Shown here one piece after another: positions 35,114 through 44,079 of a DNA stretch of 64,000 nucleotides. The first letter of the stretch is position 1. Every line of letters starts with the position of its first letter. This DNA is from an uncultured Lentisphaeria bacterium (GTDB taxonomy: Bacteria; Verrucomicrobiota; Lentisphaeria; Victivallales; UBA1829), in the NCBI GenBank assembly GCA_905197955.1, contig CAJKAR010000010.1, positions 1 through 64,000 on the forward strand, in the 5' to 3' direction. The translations under genes were made by a program, and so were the position numbers. Below the pieces are notes generated by a model. The model was not told the origin of the DNA, made no database searches, and worked only from the letters and a program-made list of their open reading frames with translations.

Positions 35114-35860
35114 TCAGGAATCCTGCAAGGTCCCGGAGGCCTGAAAATGGGGGTCTGTTCCGACGGAACTTTCGACATAGAAGCGGTTGCCGTCAATGGT
35201 TCCGGCTGTTTCCAGAACGGCGTCTGCGGCGGTTCCTGCAAGGAAGTTGACCTGTATTTCTGCGATCCGGGGTGCGGTTCCCCGTGTTTCGGCAAGCCAG
35301 TCGAACGCTTCGGTGACGTAGCGGGCGTTGTTCATGTGTCTGTTTACGTCGATCATGGATTCCGGGATCCGCATTCGGGAGGGATTCGATACCGGCAGAC
35401 GCGGGAGTTTTTCGAGATTTGTGAAATTTCGTTCTCTGGCGCTGTTGTCCGGCAGTTTTGCCGGGAGGGTTTCGAGAACTTTCCGGGGATGCATCCGGAT
35501 CTGATCGAGCAGAATCCAGCAGCTGGAGGCACGGGCAACGATTTCCTCGTTTTCATTTTTCAGAATGAATTCGCGTGTTGCGAAGAGTCGCTCGATTCCG
35601 GAGGGCCAGGTTGTGACGCTGATTGTTTCTCCGAGAAGCGGTGTGTGAAGGACCTGGAGTTTCAGGCGCGAAAGCACCCACATCAGTCCGATGGAATTCA
35701 GCGCTTCCAGTCCGACTCCGATGTGTTTTGCATGATTTGCCGCCGCCTCCTGCATGTAGTCGAAAAAGACATCGGCACGCAGAAAGCCCTCCCGGGTCAC
35801 TTCCGTATGCCGGACACGGAACTGTTCCGTCCAGACCGGTAGAATTGAATTATCACTCAT
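35114..35860 (-). CDS. Acyl-ACP thioesterase family protein
   Basis: A 248-residue double-hotdog thioesterase of the FatA/FatB family, which releases fatty acids from acyl carrier protein. The first hotdog has FFDYMQEAAANHAKHIGVG. The second has DVNRHMNNARYVTEA, the conserved Asp/His/Asn region. The start at 35860 has AGAGG five bases upstream; a longer in-frame start would overlap the upstream small gene. It lies 44 bases behind the zinc protein and may be the last gene of the locus B operon. Confidence 0.85.
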   Translation of the reverse strand: MSDNSILPVWTEQFRVRHTEVTREGFLRADVFFDYMQEAAANHAKHIGVGLEALNSIGLMWVLSRLKLQVLHTPLLGETISVTTWPSGIERLFATREFILKNENEEIVARASSCWILLDQIRMHPRKVLETLPAKLPDNSARERNFTNLEKLPRLPVSNPSRMRIPESMIDVNRHMNNARYVTEAFDWLAETRGTAPRIAEIQVNFLAGTAADAVLETAGTIDGNRFYVESSVGTDPHFQASGTLQDS

Positions 35861-35904
35861 ATTTGCCTCTCTTTGAATCCGCAGGCTGTTTTCCGGGGAA
35901 TACT

Positions 35905-36174
35905 CTACTGCCATTTGTTTCTGATTTCAACTCCGGATTCCGAGATTCGGGACTCTTTCTCTTTCGCATCGAACGGAGAGGACGGAGGAGGAAACAGGGA
36001 ACAGCCAGCCGCGCGGTACCGTTCAATCTGTTCATAGAGTTTCTCCGCCGGAAGTTCAAAGTGATCGGCAAGACACTTCACGCAGAAACACTGAATTATG
36101 GCACGATGGATCATTTTCCGGCTGAGACCGACATCATCCATATTCAGCTCTTTGCCGCAGCGCCGACAGTTCAT
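35905..36174 (-). CDS. Small zinc-binding protein
   Basis: An 89-residue protein with an N-terminal CxxC (Cys4, Cys7) and a second pair CFCVKC near residue 30, which together can bind one zinc ion. The remainder is helical and the C-terminus polar. It overlaps the stop of the GH27 gene by four bases, which supports real, coupled translation. Function unknown; a partner or regulator of the hydrolases or thioesterase is possible. Confidence 0.7.
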   Translation of the reverse strand: MNCRRCGKELNMDDVGLSRKMIHRAIIQCFCVKCLADHFELPAEKLYEQIERYRAAGCSLFPPPSSPFDAKEKESRISESGVEIRNKWQ

Positions 36175-37298
36175 TCGCTATGCTCCGGTGTTGCCCGGTA
36201 GACTTTGCAGCCGTAGGGCGGGAGAGATTCTGTTCGTTCCAAAACGATGCTTCCTGCGTCGTTTGTACTGAATGCGTCTTTCAGGCGCAGGGAAATCCCG
36301 CATCCGACAGGAAATCCGATGTCTTCCATTAACAGGGTCAGGCTGAGATCAGCATTGGTGAGGTTGAAGAATCCGATTGCCAGATCGCCATCTGCCAGCA
36401 GTTTTGTCATCAGGACTCCGCCCGGGTCTCTGCGCATCACGAAGGGCTGACGGCATTCCGGGTCCTGATTGATATCGAGCAGGCTCCGGTTGGAAATTAG
36501 AGCAAGGGTTTCCGCATCCATATTGCGCAGATCGCATCCGAGGAAAAGGGGGCTTCCGACGATGCACCAGATCCCCATCTGGGTCCGGTAGTGTTCCATG
36601 GAACCGCCGGAGGTTCCGACGTGGCCGCGCCCGAACATGCCGATCGTCAGCATGTCAAGGTCGTTGAAGCACTGGGGGCCGGAAAAGCAGAGTTTGTCCA
36701 GCTGGGGCGTGACAATGTCCCGCATGGAGACAGGATTGTCGTGCATATCCCCGCCGGAACGGTACATGTGCGCACCTGCCGCCCGCATCCATTCCCCCGC
36801 GTGATCGAAGCCCCAGTTGCAGGCGGAGAAGAGAATATCGCGTCCGCTGAGGCGCAGAGCGTTTCCCATGCGCCGGTAGAGCAGAGGTCCGTTTGCTGTT
36901 TCGGGTTTGTGGCAGAAATCGTATTTCAGAAAATCGACACCCCACTCGGCAAACGTTTTCGCATCCAGAAATTCGAATCCGAAACTGCCCGGATAGCGGG
37001 CGCAGGTCATGACTCCGGCGCAGGAATAAATACCAAGTTTCAGGCCCATCCGGTGGAGTTTGTCTGCGAGAGCGGGGATGCCTCCGGGAAATTTTTTCCT
37101 GGAGGGAAGCAGTTTCCGGGTCCGGGGGTCGCGTTCGTGCTCGGACCATCCATCGTCAATGACCACATAGCGGTAGCCGAGTTTATCGAGTCCGGAAGTG
37201 ATCAGGGCGGTTGCATTTTCCAGAATTACGGTTTCGGACACATCCGTTCCGAATGTGTTCCAACTGTTCCATCCCATCGGGGGAAGATTGAGCAGCAT
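36171..37298 (-). CDS. Alpha-galactosidase, GH27
   Basis: A 375-residue retaining alpha-galactosidase of clan GH-D. It begins with PPMGWNSWNTFG and contains YVVIDDGW, nucleophile Asp127 in FLKYDFC and predicted acid/base Asp184 in YRSGGDMHD. There is no signal peptide, so it is cytoplasmic and would remove alpha-galactosyl groups from imported oligosaccharides such as galactomannan fragments. AAAGGAGGAG gives a strong ribosome site 18 bases after the secreted GH5-like gene, in the same operon. Alpha-N-acetylgalactosaminidase is an alternative within this family. Confidence 0.92.
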   Translation of the reverse strand: MLLNLPPMGWNSWNTFGTDVSETVILENATALITSGLDKLGYRYVVIDDGWSEHERDPRTRKLLPSRKKFPGGIPALADKLHRMGLKLGIYSCAGVMTCARYPGSFGFEFLDAKTFAEWGVDFLKYDFCHKPETANGPLLYRRMGNALRLSGRDILFSACNWGFDHAGEWMRAAGAHMYRSGGDMHDNPVSMRDIVTPQLDKLCFSGPQCFNDLDMLTIGMFGRGHVGTSGGSMEHYRTQMGIWCIVGSPLFLGCDLRNMDAETLALISNRSLLDINQDPECRQPFVMRRDPGGVLMTKLLADGDLAIGFFNLTNADLSLTLLMEDIGFPVGCGISLRLKDAFSTNDAGSIVLERTESLPPYGCKVYRATPEHSE

Positions 37299-37315
37299 TG
37301 TCTCCTCCTTTCGGA

Positions 37316-40180
37316 TTATCGTGTTTTTCCGTGTTCCGCGTTCTGCCAGAGTTCATGCATGTATTTCCGCACGAAACGGTTGCCCATGCCGAATCCGCCG
37401 TTCCAGAGATGCCAGGAGAAGCCGGCATGTTCGAGAATTTCCGTTACATCGCGGGTCCAGCAGATCGCGCTGGCTTCGGAGGATCGGTTCGCCCAGCCGA
37501 CCACACCGAATTCGCCGCAGTGCATTGGAAGACGGAATTCCGCATGAAACTCCAGAATGGGTGCCAGTGCCGCACCGAGGCTCCAGCGGTCGAACCAGAG
37601 CAGAGCGTCTCCGTACAGATAGACTTTTCGTCCTTCCGGAACATAACCGGGATAGAAGACTCCCGGGGCCTGAGCGTTGTTCTGTGAAACCTTCTGGTGC
37701 GTGAATGAGTGAGGAGTATAGAAATGGAATGTGACAACGCGCGTTCCGTTGAATTCGGGGGGAAGGTAACTGAAATAACCGGAGGGATTCCCCATGTCGA
37801 TACCGGTCAGATAGATTGGTGTTTTTGCATCGTGTTTGCGGATTGCGGCGATGCATCGTGTTTCCAGTTCATTCCAGATCTTTTCCGATCCCCATTTTGC
37901 TCCCGGTTCGTTGTAGAGATCATAGCCGACAATGATTTCCGGATAGCGGGAGCAGAGTTTTGCAAGTCGTTCCCAGGTTTCCACATAGCGTTTCTGTCCA
38001 GTTCCATCCGGCGGAAAGGATTTTCCGTAGTTGATGTCGAAGGAGAAGTGGTGAGGATCAATCAGAAGGGGAATCCTGTGCTCGGCGGCGGTCTTGAGTG
38101 TTTGTTCGAATTTGCTCCAGACCTCTTCGGGCGGACGGCTCTTCTCGCGACCCATGTGAAGACGGACCCAGTGTGCGCCATCTTTGTACTGGCGGATCAG
38201 GTCTTCCGGAGAGCGGTAATAGACGTTGACTCCGCGCCGAACCGGCAGATTTGTCCGGTCCCGGGGGATGGTACACGTTATCGTGCTGCCGTTGGCAAAT
38301 TGCCAGAGACCGTATTTCATCGGATATTTTGCGGTGCGCACGGCGTTGGGAGCATCGGCACCGGCGAGTGTCATCAACGGCGGAACCGGGGCGATCGGAC
38401 GGGGCTTCAGATTCCAGTCATTTTTCCGTTTTTTGTGAGTGTAGATATATGTTGCCTTACCGTTTTTTACCCGTTCCCGGACGGAAACCGGCGGCGCGGC
38501 GGCGATTTCCGCGAAAAGCTCCGCCTGCCGCGGATATTCCGCCGGATGAAGGTTCGCGGTCGGCAGTTTGACAATGCCGACATAGCTTTTCCGAGTCATG
38601 CTCATTTTCAGAATACCTTTTTCAAAGGAGACTTCAGTCGGGCGCGCTCCCGGCAGCAGAGCGAGGGTCCAGTGCCGGTTCATCAGGAGCAGGAATGGTC
38701 TTGAGATTTTTTCCGGATTCAGTTTCCAGACGGATTTCTCTTTGAAAACAGCCGCATTTCCGACACCGTATTCATTGATGTATTCCAACCGTTCCGGAGG
38801 AGTCGAAAATCCGGAAAGCGTGAGGGTTCTGACTCCATCGACGTCCACCATCGGAGTGAGTACATGGAAGCGGTATTCGATCCCGTCAGCTGTCCGCCAG
38901 AGGGAACCGGTCCAGTTCCGCGACACCGTGATATCCTGGACCGGTTCTGTAAAATCAATCTTGCGGAAATCGGGTTTTCCGTTTGATTTCCAGAAAATTT
39001 CGCGGATGCGTTTGTCCTCAAGCAGACGGAAGCGGAAGCCGTCCTGATACTGAAGATCAAAAGGAGTCGGTTCGTAGAAAAACACTCCTTCCGGATGTTT
39101 CCGGAATCCGAACGGCGTGTAATCGCGGAGGTAGGTATACGGATTGAAGGCGGTCAGCGGGGCAGGAGCAGGAAGCTCTGCAACCTGTTTTCCCAGGCGC
39201 TCCAGAGTGGCGGAGAGTGCCGGAAAATCCATTTTCCCAAGCAGGGCATAGGCCTCTTTAATTGCTTTTTTGAGTTCCGGAGCCAGTGGGATCGATCGAT
39301 GGCGTGCTTCATCCGCGATTGAATAACAGCGAGCACGCGAATCGAGAAATTTTTCCACTCGGTCCATGGTTTTGCGATCGAATGTTTCCGAGGTCAGCAG
39401 TTTCAGCACTTCAGTGCGGTCCAGTTCCGGCTCGGAAGGCTGGGAGAGTGCCTGCAAATAAAATTTTTTCCCGTCTTTCAGGATGTCCATCGGGGGCGCC
39501 AGTTTGATCTTTTCTCCTGCGATGGAGAATTCGATACGGTAGGTGCTGGATTTTTCAGGAACTTTGGCGAGGGGAATGCGAACATTGAATGTTCCGGGGG
39601 AGGACCAGAGCGACAGCGATTTTTGAGCGCCTGCAATGGTCACACTCATCTGCTGCCGCTCGAATCGGATGGAATTTCCCCATCCGTAAGTTCCGTTGTA
39701 ATCCGTGGAACAGAGCGTGCCGCCCAGCAGAAGAGCCGTCGGTTTTTCTTTTTTCTCGCCTGAAAAAACAATCAGCGGGAGTTCCTGCATTTGGAATCCG
39801 TTCGGAACCTGGAGTTCATAAATGCAGTGGAGCTTTTGATCCCGGATGGAAAACATGGCGGAATATTCCAATTTTTTCTTTCGGAGTTCAATCCATCCCT
39901 GCCAGGATTCTCCAGTTGCGTCTTTTTTTTGCACAAGATTTTTGCTTCGGTCCGCGACGGAACAGAAATTCCATTCGGGAATGACGATGTTCATTTCAAA
40001 GGAGAGCGGTGGAACGCTGTTTCCCATATTGAGGTGAACGAGGCCGCCGCGTTCAATCTGTGCGTTTCCTCCGCGGAAGGAGAGGGGTGCTCCATGAAGC
40101 GGGATCACCGTGCAGGAAAACAAAGCCAGAGAACAAAGAATGCGGATGGTTGTTTTTTTCAGAAAGGGATAAGCTTTCAT
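37316..40180 (-). CDS. Large secreted GH5-like endoglycosidase
   Basis: A 954-residue exported protein with a signal peptide (about 8-31). The N-terminal 600 residues are beta-rich and helical regions of unknown family. The C-terminal 330 form a GH5-type TIM barrel with LLIDPHHFSFD, Glu758 in GYDLYNEP (acid/base) and Glu890 in HCGEFGV (nucleophile). It is longer than normal GH5 enzymes. With the GH27 gene downstream, beta-mannan or galactomannan is an attractive but unproven substrate. A GTG nine bases upstream of the ATG is less likely as start. Confidence 0.85.
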   Translation of the reverse strand: MKAYPFLKKTTIRILCSLALFSCTVIPLHGAPLSFRGGNAQIERGGLVHLNMGNSVPPLSFEMNIVIPEWNFCSVADRSKNLVQKKDATGESWQGWIELRKKKLEYSAMFSIRDQKLHCIYELQVPNGFQMQELPLIVFSGEKKEKPTALLLGGTLCSTDYNGTYGWGNSIRFERQQMSVTIAGAQKSLSLWSSPGTFNVRIPLAKVPEKSSTYRIEFSIAGEKIKLAPPMDILKDGKKFYLQALSQPSEPELDRTEVLKLLTSETFDRKTMDRVEKFLDSRARCYSIADEARHRSIPLAPELKKAIKEAYALLGKMDFPALSATLERLGKQVAELPAPAPLTAFNPYTYLRDYTPFGFRKHPEGVFFYEPTPFDLQYQDGFRFRLLEDKRIREIFWKSNGKPDFRKIDFTEPVQDITVSRNWTGSLWRTADGIEYRFHVLTPMVDVDGVRTLTLSGFSTPPERLEYINEYGVGNAAVFKEKSVWKLNPEKISRPFLLLMNRHWTLALLPGARPTEVSFEKGILKMSMTRKSYVGIVKLPTANLHPAEYPRQAELFAEIAAAPPVSVRERVKNGKATYIYTHKKRKNDWNLKPRPIAPVPPLMTLAGADAPNAVRTAKYPMKYGLWQFANGSTITCTIPRDRTNLPVRRGVNVYYRSPEDLIRQYKDGAHWVRLHMGREKSRPPEEVWSKFEQTLKTAAEHRIPLLIDPHHFSFDINYGKSFPPDGTGQKRYVETWERLAKLCSRYPEIIVGYDLYNEPGAKWGSEKIWNELETRCIAAIRKHDAKTPIYLTGIDMGNPSGYFSYLPPEFNGTRVVTFHFYTPHSFTHQKVSQNNAQAPGVFYPGYVPEGRKVYLYGDALLWFDRWSLGAALAPILEFHAEFRLPMHCGEFGVVGWANRSSEASAICWTRDVTEILEHAGFSWHLWNGGFGMGNRFVRKYMHELWQNAEHGKTR

Positions 40181-40199
40181 TGGAATCACTTCTTTCGGA

Positions 40200-40865
40200 T
40201 TAATCTTTCGTCCATTGGATCAGCGGTTTGATTCGAGGCCAGGCGTGAGCCGTGATCAGTTCTTTTGCACCCGGGTACTGGAAGCTTTGCGTGTGTCCGT
40301 CGATGAAAACGATGTTCATTTCCGGATGGCGGTAATCCAGCCAGTTTTGCGGATCTGGGGTCCATTGGTTGATTGCCCAGATTCCAGTGTTCTGATTGTC
40401 GAAGAGAAGAAGGGTCCGTGTTGGCTGCGGCGCCTGCTGCAGACGTTTATTGTTCAGTTCCTGATTGGCATTGTAAGAATGATAACCGGATGAATTTGCC
40501 ATGGTGGAATTCAAGGAAGAGCGGAAACTCGGGCATTTGAGCATGGGATTTTTTCCATAATCCTTTGTTTTGTACATGTAATAGGTGAGGTAAGAGGCCC
40601 AGTTTCCGTTTGCTATGTAGAGATTTGTACAGTCGTAGATGTATCCGTCATTGTCGTCACAGTACATTACTGTATGGGTTCCCAGCTGTTTCAACTGGCT
40701 CAGACAGGTGGCTGAATAGGCTTTCGAGCGAGCTTTGTTCAATGCTGGTAGAAGGAGAGATGCAAGAATGGAAATAATTGCAATAACAACTAAAAGTTCT
40801 ATCATTGTAAATAGATCCAGTCTGCGAAGAGTCATTCTTTCTGAAGTTGCTTTGTTTTGTGGCAT
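40200..40865 (-). CDS. Prepilin-type (pseudopilin-like) protein, locus B
   Basis: A 221-residue protein. The leader (MPQNKATSERMTLRRLDL) is longer than in the other two pseudopilins. It is followed by FTMIELLVVIAIISILASLL and LLPALNKARSKA. The residue before the cleavage site is Leu instead of Gly. The C-terminus has RHPEMNIVFIDGHTQSF, close to the prepilin-associated HX9DG motif (eight residues here). AAAGGAG precedes the ATG. It lies between the regulator and the secreted GH5-like gene. Confidence 0.85.
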   Translation of the reverse strand: MPQNKATSERMTLRRLDLFTMIELLVVIAIISILASLLLPALNKARSKAYSATCLSQLKQLGTHTVMYCDDNDGYIYDCTNLYIANGNWASYLTYYMYKTKDYGKNPMLKCPSFRSSLNSTMANSSGYHSYNANQELNNKRLQQAPQPTRTLLLFDNQNTGIWAINQWTPDPQNWLDYRHPEMNIVFIDGHTQSFQYPGAKELITAHAWPRIKPLIQWTKD

Positions 40866-40918
40866 TTTATCTCCTTTGTGTTCTCAGAGGGGGTATTGGG
40901 AACGGAACGCGATGGAAT

Positions 40919-40938
40919 CTGCGGAATCCGCAGTTTTT
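40919..40938 (-). terminator. Hairpin directly after the locus B regulator
   Basis: CTGCGG/CCGCAG, a 6-bp stem with a 3-base loop, begins four bases after the regulator's stop on the minus strand. The T-run is on the plus side, so it is not a canonical terminator for this strand. It may reduce read-through into the pseudopilin gene or protect the 3' end. Confidence 0.3.
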
Positions 40939-42011
40939 CATTTCCGGTTGACTGGAGCAGGTTTTCCATTCCGGTAGAATTCCAGTTCAATTTTCACTTC
41001 TTCGGAAATCACGGGAGTTCCGGTCGGGTCTTTCAGCTGCTGCAGGAAGTTATCTGCAAGGAGACGTGCCGGTGTTTCATTCAGGCGTTTTGCAACGTAT
41101 CCGGTAAAGGGGATATCGGCGTAAAGTTCGTACTGGCGGCAGACAAGACGGCATTGCTCGCTGATTTCAAAATGTTCCGTGAGGAATGGCCAGAGTGCGC
41201 CGAAACGTCCTTCCAGAATGATTGCGTCAAAGGCGAGTCCGTAGTTCAGAAGGGGTTTGAGCTGAGGTAGGATTTCTTCAGGGGTTCCCTGAAGCAGCAG
41301 ACAGCGTTCCGCCGGAACGCCAAACTCTTCGCAGGCTCGATGGAAGCCGCGGATATTGGGTTCCACCGGGTAGCTGTTGTTCAGGATCAGCGGATGACGT
41401 CTTCCTTCCGAGAGAAGCTGCTTCATGATCCTGTAATAATCCTCTTCAAAATTCCATGCGGCGCCGCTGGCGAAACCGCTGGTGAAGCCGAACTCCACGA
41501 TGGGAAGTCCCGATTCCTTCAGCTTTTGGATGACCGGATGGACCGATTGTGATGGAAACATCCAGATCAGTCCGTCGAGTTGATAATAGGAGATGGTTTC
41601 AAACGCGTCCTCCTGTTTCTGGAGATAGATGTTCTGGGCAAAGAAGTTGCCGGAACGTCCCAGAAGTTCCTCCAGAAACGGATTTGAATCAATCAGAACG
41701 CTTTTGTCGTAAAGAACATAATTGCCCGCACCGTTGATGACCCCGATGATCCTGGGAGTTCCCCAGTTGGGACCGAAACTTCCGGGTACGGTCAGATAGC
41801 CGCCTCTCCTGCAGGGGATCAGATGCCCGCTGCCGACCAGGTCCTGAAGCGCTTTCAGTGCTGTCGGATGGGATACTCCAAACATCTGTGCAAGTTTCCG
41901 CGCCGAAGGAATCTGCCGCGGAATCGCGCCTCCGCGGAGAACCTGTTCGACAATATACTGCCGAATCTTCATAAACTCGCTCTGTGTACTGGAAATGTGG
42001 ATGTTTTTCAT
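40938..42011 (-). CDS. GntR-LacI hybrid transcriptional regulator, locus B
   Basis: A 357-residue regulator with a GntR winged helix (residues about 10-75: IPSARKLAQMFGVSHPTALK) and a LacI/periplasmic-binding-protein effector domain (about 85-340, with QLDGLIWMFPS and FDAIILEGRFG). Such AraR-like proteins usually repress sugar genes and release DNA on binding the sugar. It is the first gene of the pseudopilin-GH5-GH27 operon, behind a consensus promoter, so autoregulation of the whole unit is likely. Confidence 0.88.
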   Translation of the reverse strand: MKNIHISSTQSEFMKIRQYIVEQVLRGGAIPRQIPSARKLAQMFGVSHPTALKALQDLVGSGHLIPCRRGGYLTVPGSFGPNWGTPRIIGVINGAGNYVLYDKSVLIDSNPFLEELLGRSGNFFAQNIYLQKQEDAFETISYYQLDGLIWMFPSQSVHPVIQKLKESGLPIVEFGFTSGFASGAAWNFEEDYYRIMKQLLSEGRRHPLILNNSYPVEPNIRGFHRACEEFGVPAERCLLLQGTPEEILPQLKPLLNYGLAFDAIILEGRFGALWPFLTEHFEISEQCRLVCRQYELYADIPFTGYVAKRLNETPARLLADNFLQQLKDPTGTPVISEEVKIELEFYRNGKPAPVNRK

Positions 42012-42046
42012 ATTTACTTACCACCAAGTTATCACTAGTTTACATA

Positions 42047-42075
42047 ATTATACCACAAAGGAGAAGCTTTGTCAA
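42047..42075 (-). promoter_or_regulatory. Consensus promoter of locus B
   Basis: A perfect TTGACA (42075-42070), 17-base spacer and TATAAT (42052-42047) include the block TTTGTGGTATAAT seen at two other loci. Such a strong promoter implies tight repression by the adjacent regulator. Confidence 0.8.
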
Positions 42076-42153
42076 GATGGAAGAATGGAAAATCGGATGA
42101 TTTTCTTTTTCCGAGGATTTTCCGGCTTCTGAGCGGAGCGGAGGCCGAAACGG

Positions 42154-44079
42154 TTATGAGCCGGGAAAGAGATGAAAACACTTCTGCGGAATTTCAACTC
42201 CTCGCCAGAAAAACGGTTCGTTCCGGAAGTTGGCGACGACCTCCATTCCATCCGAAAAAACGGTCCGTGCAGCTGCACGCGGACGGCGTTGCTCATCGAA
42301 TTCCGGAGCGGTCAGGAATTCGTGAAACATCATCTCCGCAAGGAATGTTTTCCGCAGTTCCTTTGAAATCCGGTAATTGAGCGGATCGAATGCGGTCGGA
42401 AGCATGCAGTAGAGAGCGACATACGCCATGTATTCATCTCCGAACGCTCCGTAGGCGCTGCTTTCCGCGGTGTAGTTCAGGACTGCGTCGTGATAGACCA
42501 GCTGCCAGAGGGGAATCGGCAGAACGGGAATTCCGAGGGAGACCCACGGTTCCGCGGAGATCGGCCCGAAGGCGCCGAGATCAATGATGTCTACGCAGAA
42601 ATCGTTCGGCTGCTGTTCTGTTGCAACGGAACCCATAAGCTCTTTAGCGTACTGGAAGAGGGCGCGCCGGTTTGCCAGATCTTCGCGTTCTCCGTGCGGA
42701 TGATCCGGATGGGCGCACTTCACTGCGTGCGCGGAACCGAAAACATCCAGATAGATGCTGCCTTTTCCGAGCATTTCGCGGATTTTCGGCAGATCCCGGC
42801 GGGCGTATTTCATACTGAAATCCGTGCAGAGGCGGACCGAACGGCCGCCGCGCCAGAGATAGCCCCGTTTGAGTCTGCCTTCGGTGTCGTGTGCCATTTC
42901 GTATTCGTTGAATTCGGGACTGTTTTCATAGCATTCGTAGTAGTTGTCATGAACGGAATAGATGTAATCCGGAGAAAGAGATCTGCCATACTCTGCGGCG
43001 GCTTTGAACTCATTGACAGTCCCGCGTTCCGGATTCGGGGGAAAACGGGTCGGATACATGCTGTCGAATCCGCCGTGGTTCCAGCCCATGTTGTAGATGC
43101 AGACACGGTCGAAACCTGTTTCGTGAGCCTTGTCGAAAATCTCGTATGCCGACCAGTTCGCCGATTTTTTTTCGTATACGGCCTCTTCCGGTTTCATGAC
43201 GAAGTAACTGTACGAGTGTTCCAGGGGTGGTTTCCGCATGGAGTAGACGTCGTGTTTCCAGATGACAGCGCCGATAAGTTTTTCCACTTCCGGCGATTGT
43301 CTGATTTTTTCGGTCAGCGGGACAAATCTTCCTTCCTCCCTGACGATTCCGCGATACCATTTGGCGAACTCGTTATAGTCCGCCCCCTGCCTCATTCCGT
43401 ACAGATGGAGTTCCCGCGGATATGCCGCGGTTGTTTTCTGGAACAGGTATTCCATGTTGAAGACGGTTTCGCCGGGATGACTGCGGTTGATGTCGAGCGA
43501 GGTCTGCTGATCACAGCAATCTTTCTGGTAGACGGCCAATCCTCCGTGTTCCGCGCTGAGAATGCCGAAGATCGGCATGTTCGCAGGAGAATAGCTGTAA
43601 CGGATTCCTCCCGGAGCGGTCTGCGGGAAGGTGAGCAGAGCTCCGAAGCCGAACGGGAGTGGACATTGGGCTCTTTCCGTGCTGCGGAAGCGGAGGAGTC
43701 CGTGCGGGAAAATGACTTCGCATTCTTCCCGGTCGAGATTTTCCACGTTTCCCGTGCGGAAGACGACGTGATCCGCTTCGAGCCGGATTGTGAAATGAAA
43801 TTGCAGATCCGGTCCGTGTTCCGGTTTCCGGTACTGGTTTTCCCGGAAGCGCACCCAGTAGATAAGATTACGGAAGGAGACGTGGATTTCCTGATCGTTT
43901 CCACTGAGGCCCCATTCTGCGTGTTCCGGCAGGGAAAACGCACAGGAATGGGCGTAGACAATTCGGAAGGGATCATCTGCGTTCCAGCAGCTTCCGTGCT
44001 TCAGGTCTTCGAGGCGCAGGGACAGGTGTGCTGAATTTTCGAGCAGTTCAATGCGGAAATGGTTGTTTTCAATTTTCAT
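42154..44079 (-). CDS. Probable glycoside hydrolase-like protein (TIM-barrel type)
   Basis: A 641-residue protein without a signal peptide. An N-terminal beta-sandwich (about 1-230) is followed by a barrel-like region with YNMGWNHGGFDSMYPTRFPP, YSVHDNYYECY, GSIYLDVFGS and GSVATEQQ. Asp in LDVFGS and Glu in ATEQ are candidate catalytic residues by analogy with GH101/DUF5696-type hydrolases, but the family call is tentative. It overlaps the preceding DUF5107 gene by 11 bases, so the two are coupled. It is the last gene of locus D; about 140 bases separate it from the next unit. Confidence 0.6.
   Translation of the reverse strand: MKIENNHFRIELLENSAHLSLRLEDLKHGSCWNADDPFRIVYAHSCAFSLPEHAEWGLSGNDQEIHVSFRNLIYWVRFRENQYRKPEHGPDLQFHFTIRLEADHVVFRTGNVENLDREECEVIFPHGLLRFRSTERAQCPLPFGFGALLTFPQTAPGGIRYSYSPANMPIFGILSAEHGGLAVYQKDCCDQQTSLDINRSHPGETVFNMEYLFQKTTAAYPRELHLYGMRQGADYNEFAKWYRGIVREEGRFVPLTEKIRQSPEVEKLIGAVIWKHDVYSMRKPPLEHSYSYFVMKPEEAVYEKKSANWSAYEIFDKAHETGFDRVCIYNMGWNHGGFDSMYPTRFPPNPERGTVNEFKAAAEYGRSLSPDYIYSVHDNYYECYENSPEFNEYEMAHDTEGRLKRGYLWRGGRSVRLCTDFSMKYARRDLPKIREMLGKGSIYLDVFGSAHAVKCAHPDHPHGEREDLANRRALFQYAKELMGSVATEQQPNDFCVDIIDLGAFGPISAEPWVSLGIPVLPIPLWQLVYHDAVLNYTAESSAYGAFGDEYMAYVALYCMLPTAFDPLNYRISKELRKTFLAEMMFHEFLTAPEFDEQRRPRAAARTVFSDGMEVVANFRNEPFFWRGVEIPQKCFHLFPGS

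Noticed and set aside
42490..44034. A 514-codon plus-strand frame
   Set aside because: Antisense to the TIM-barrel protein; repeated Phe/Glu/Arg-rich shadow composition.
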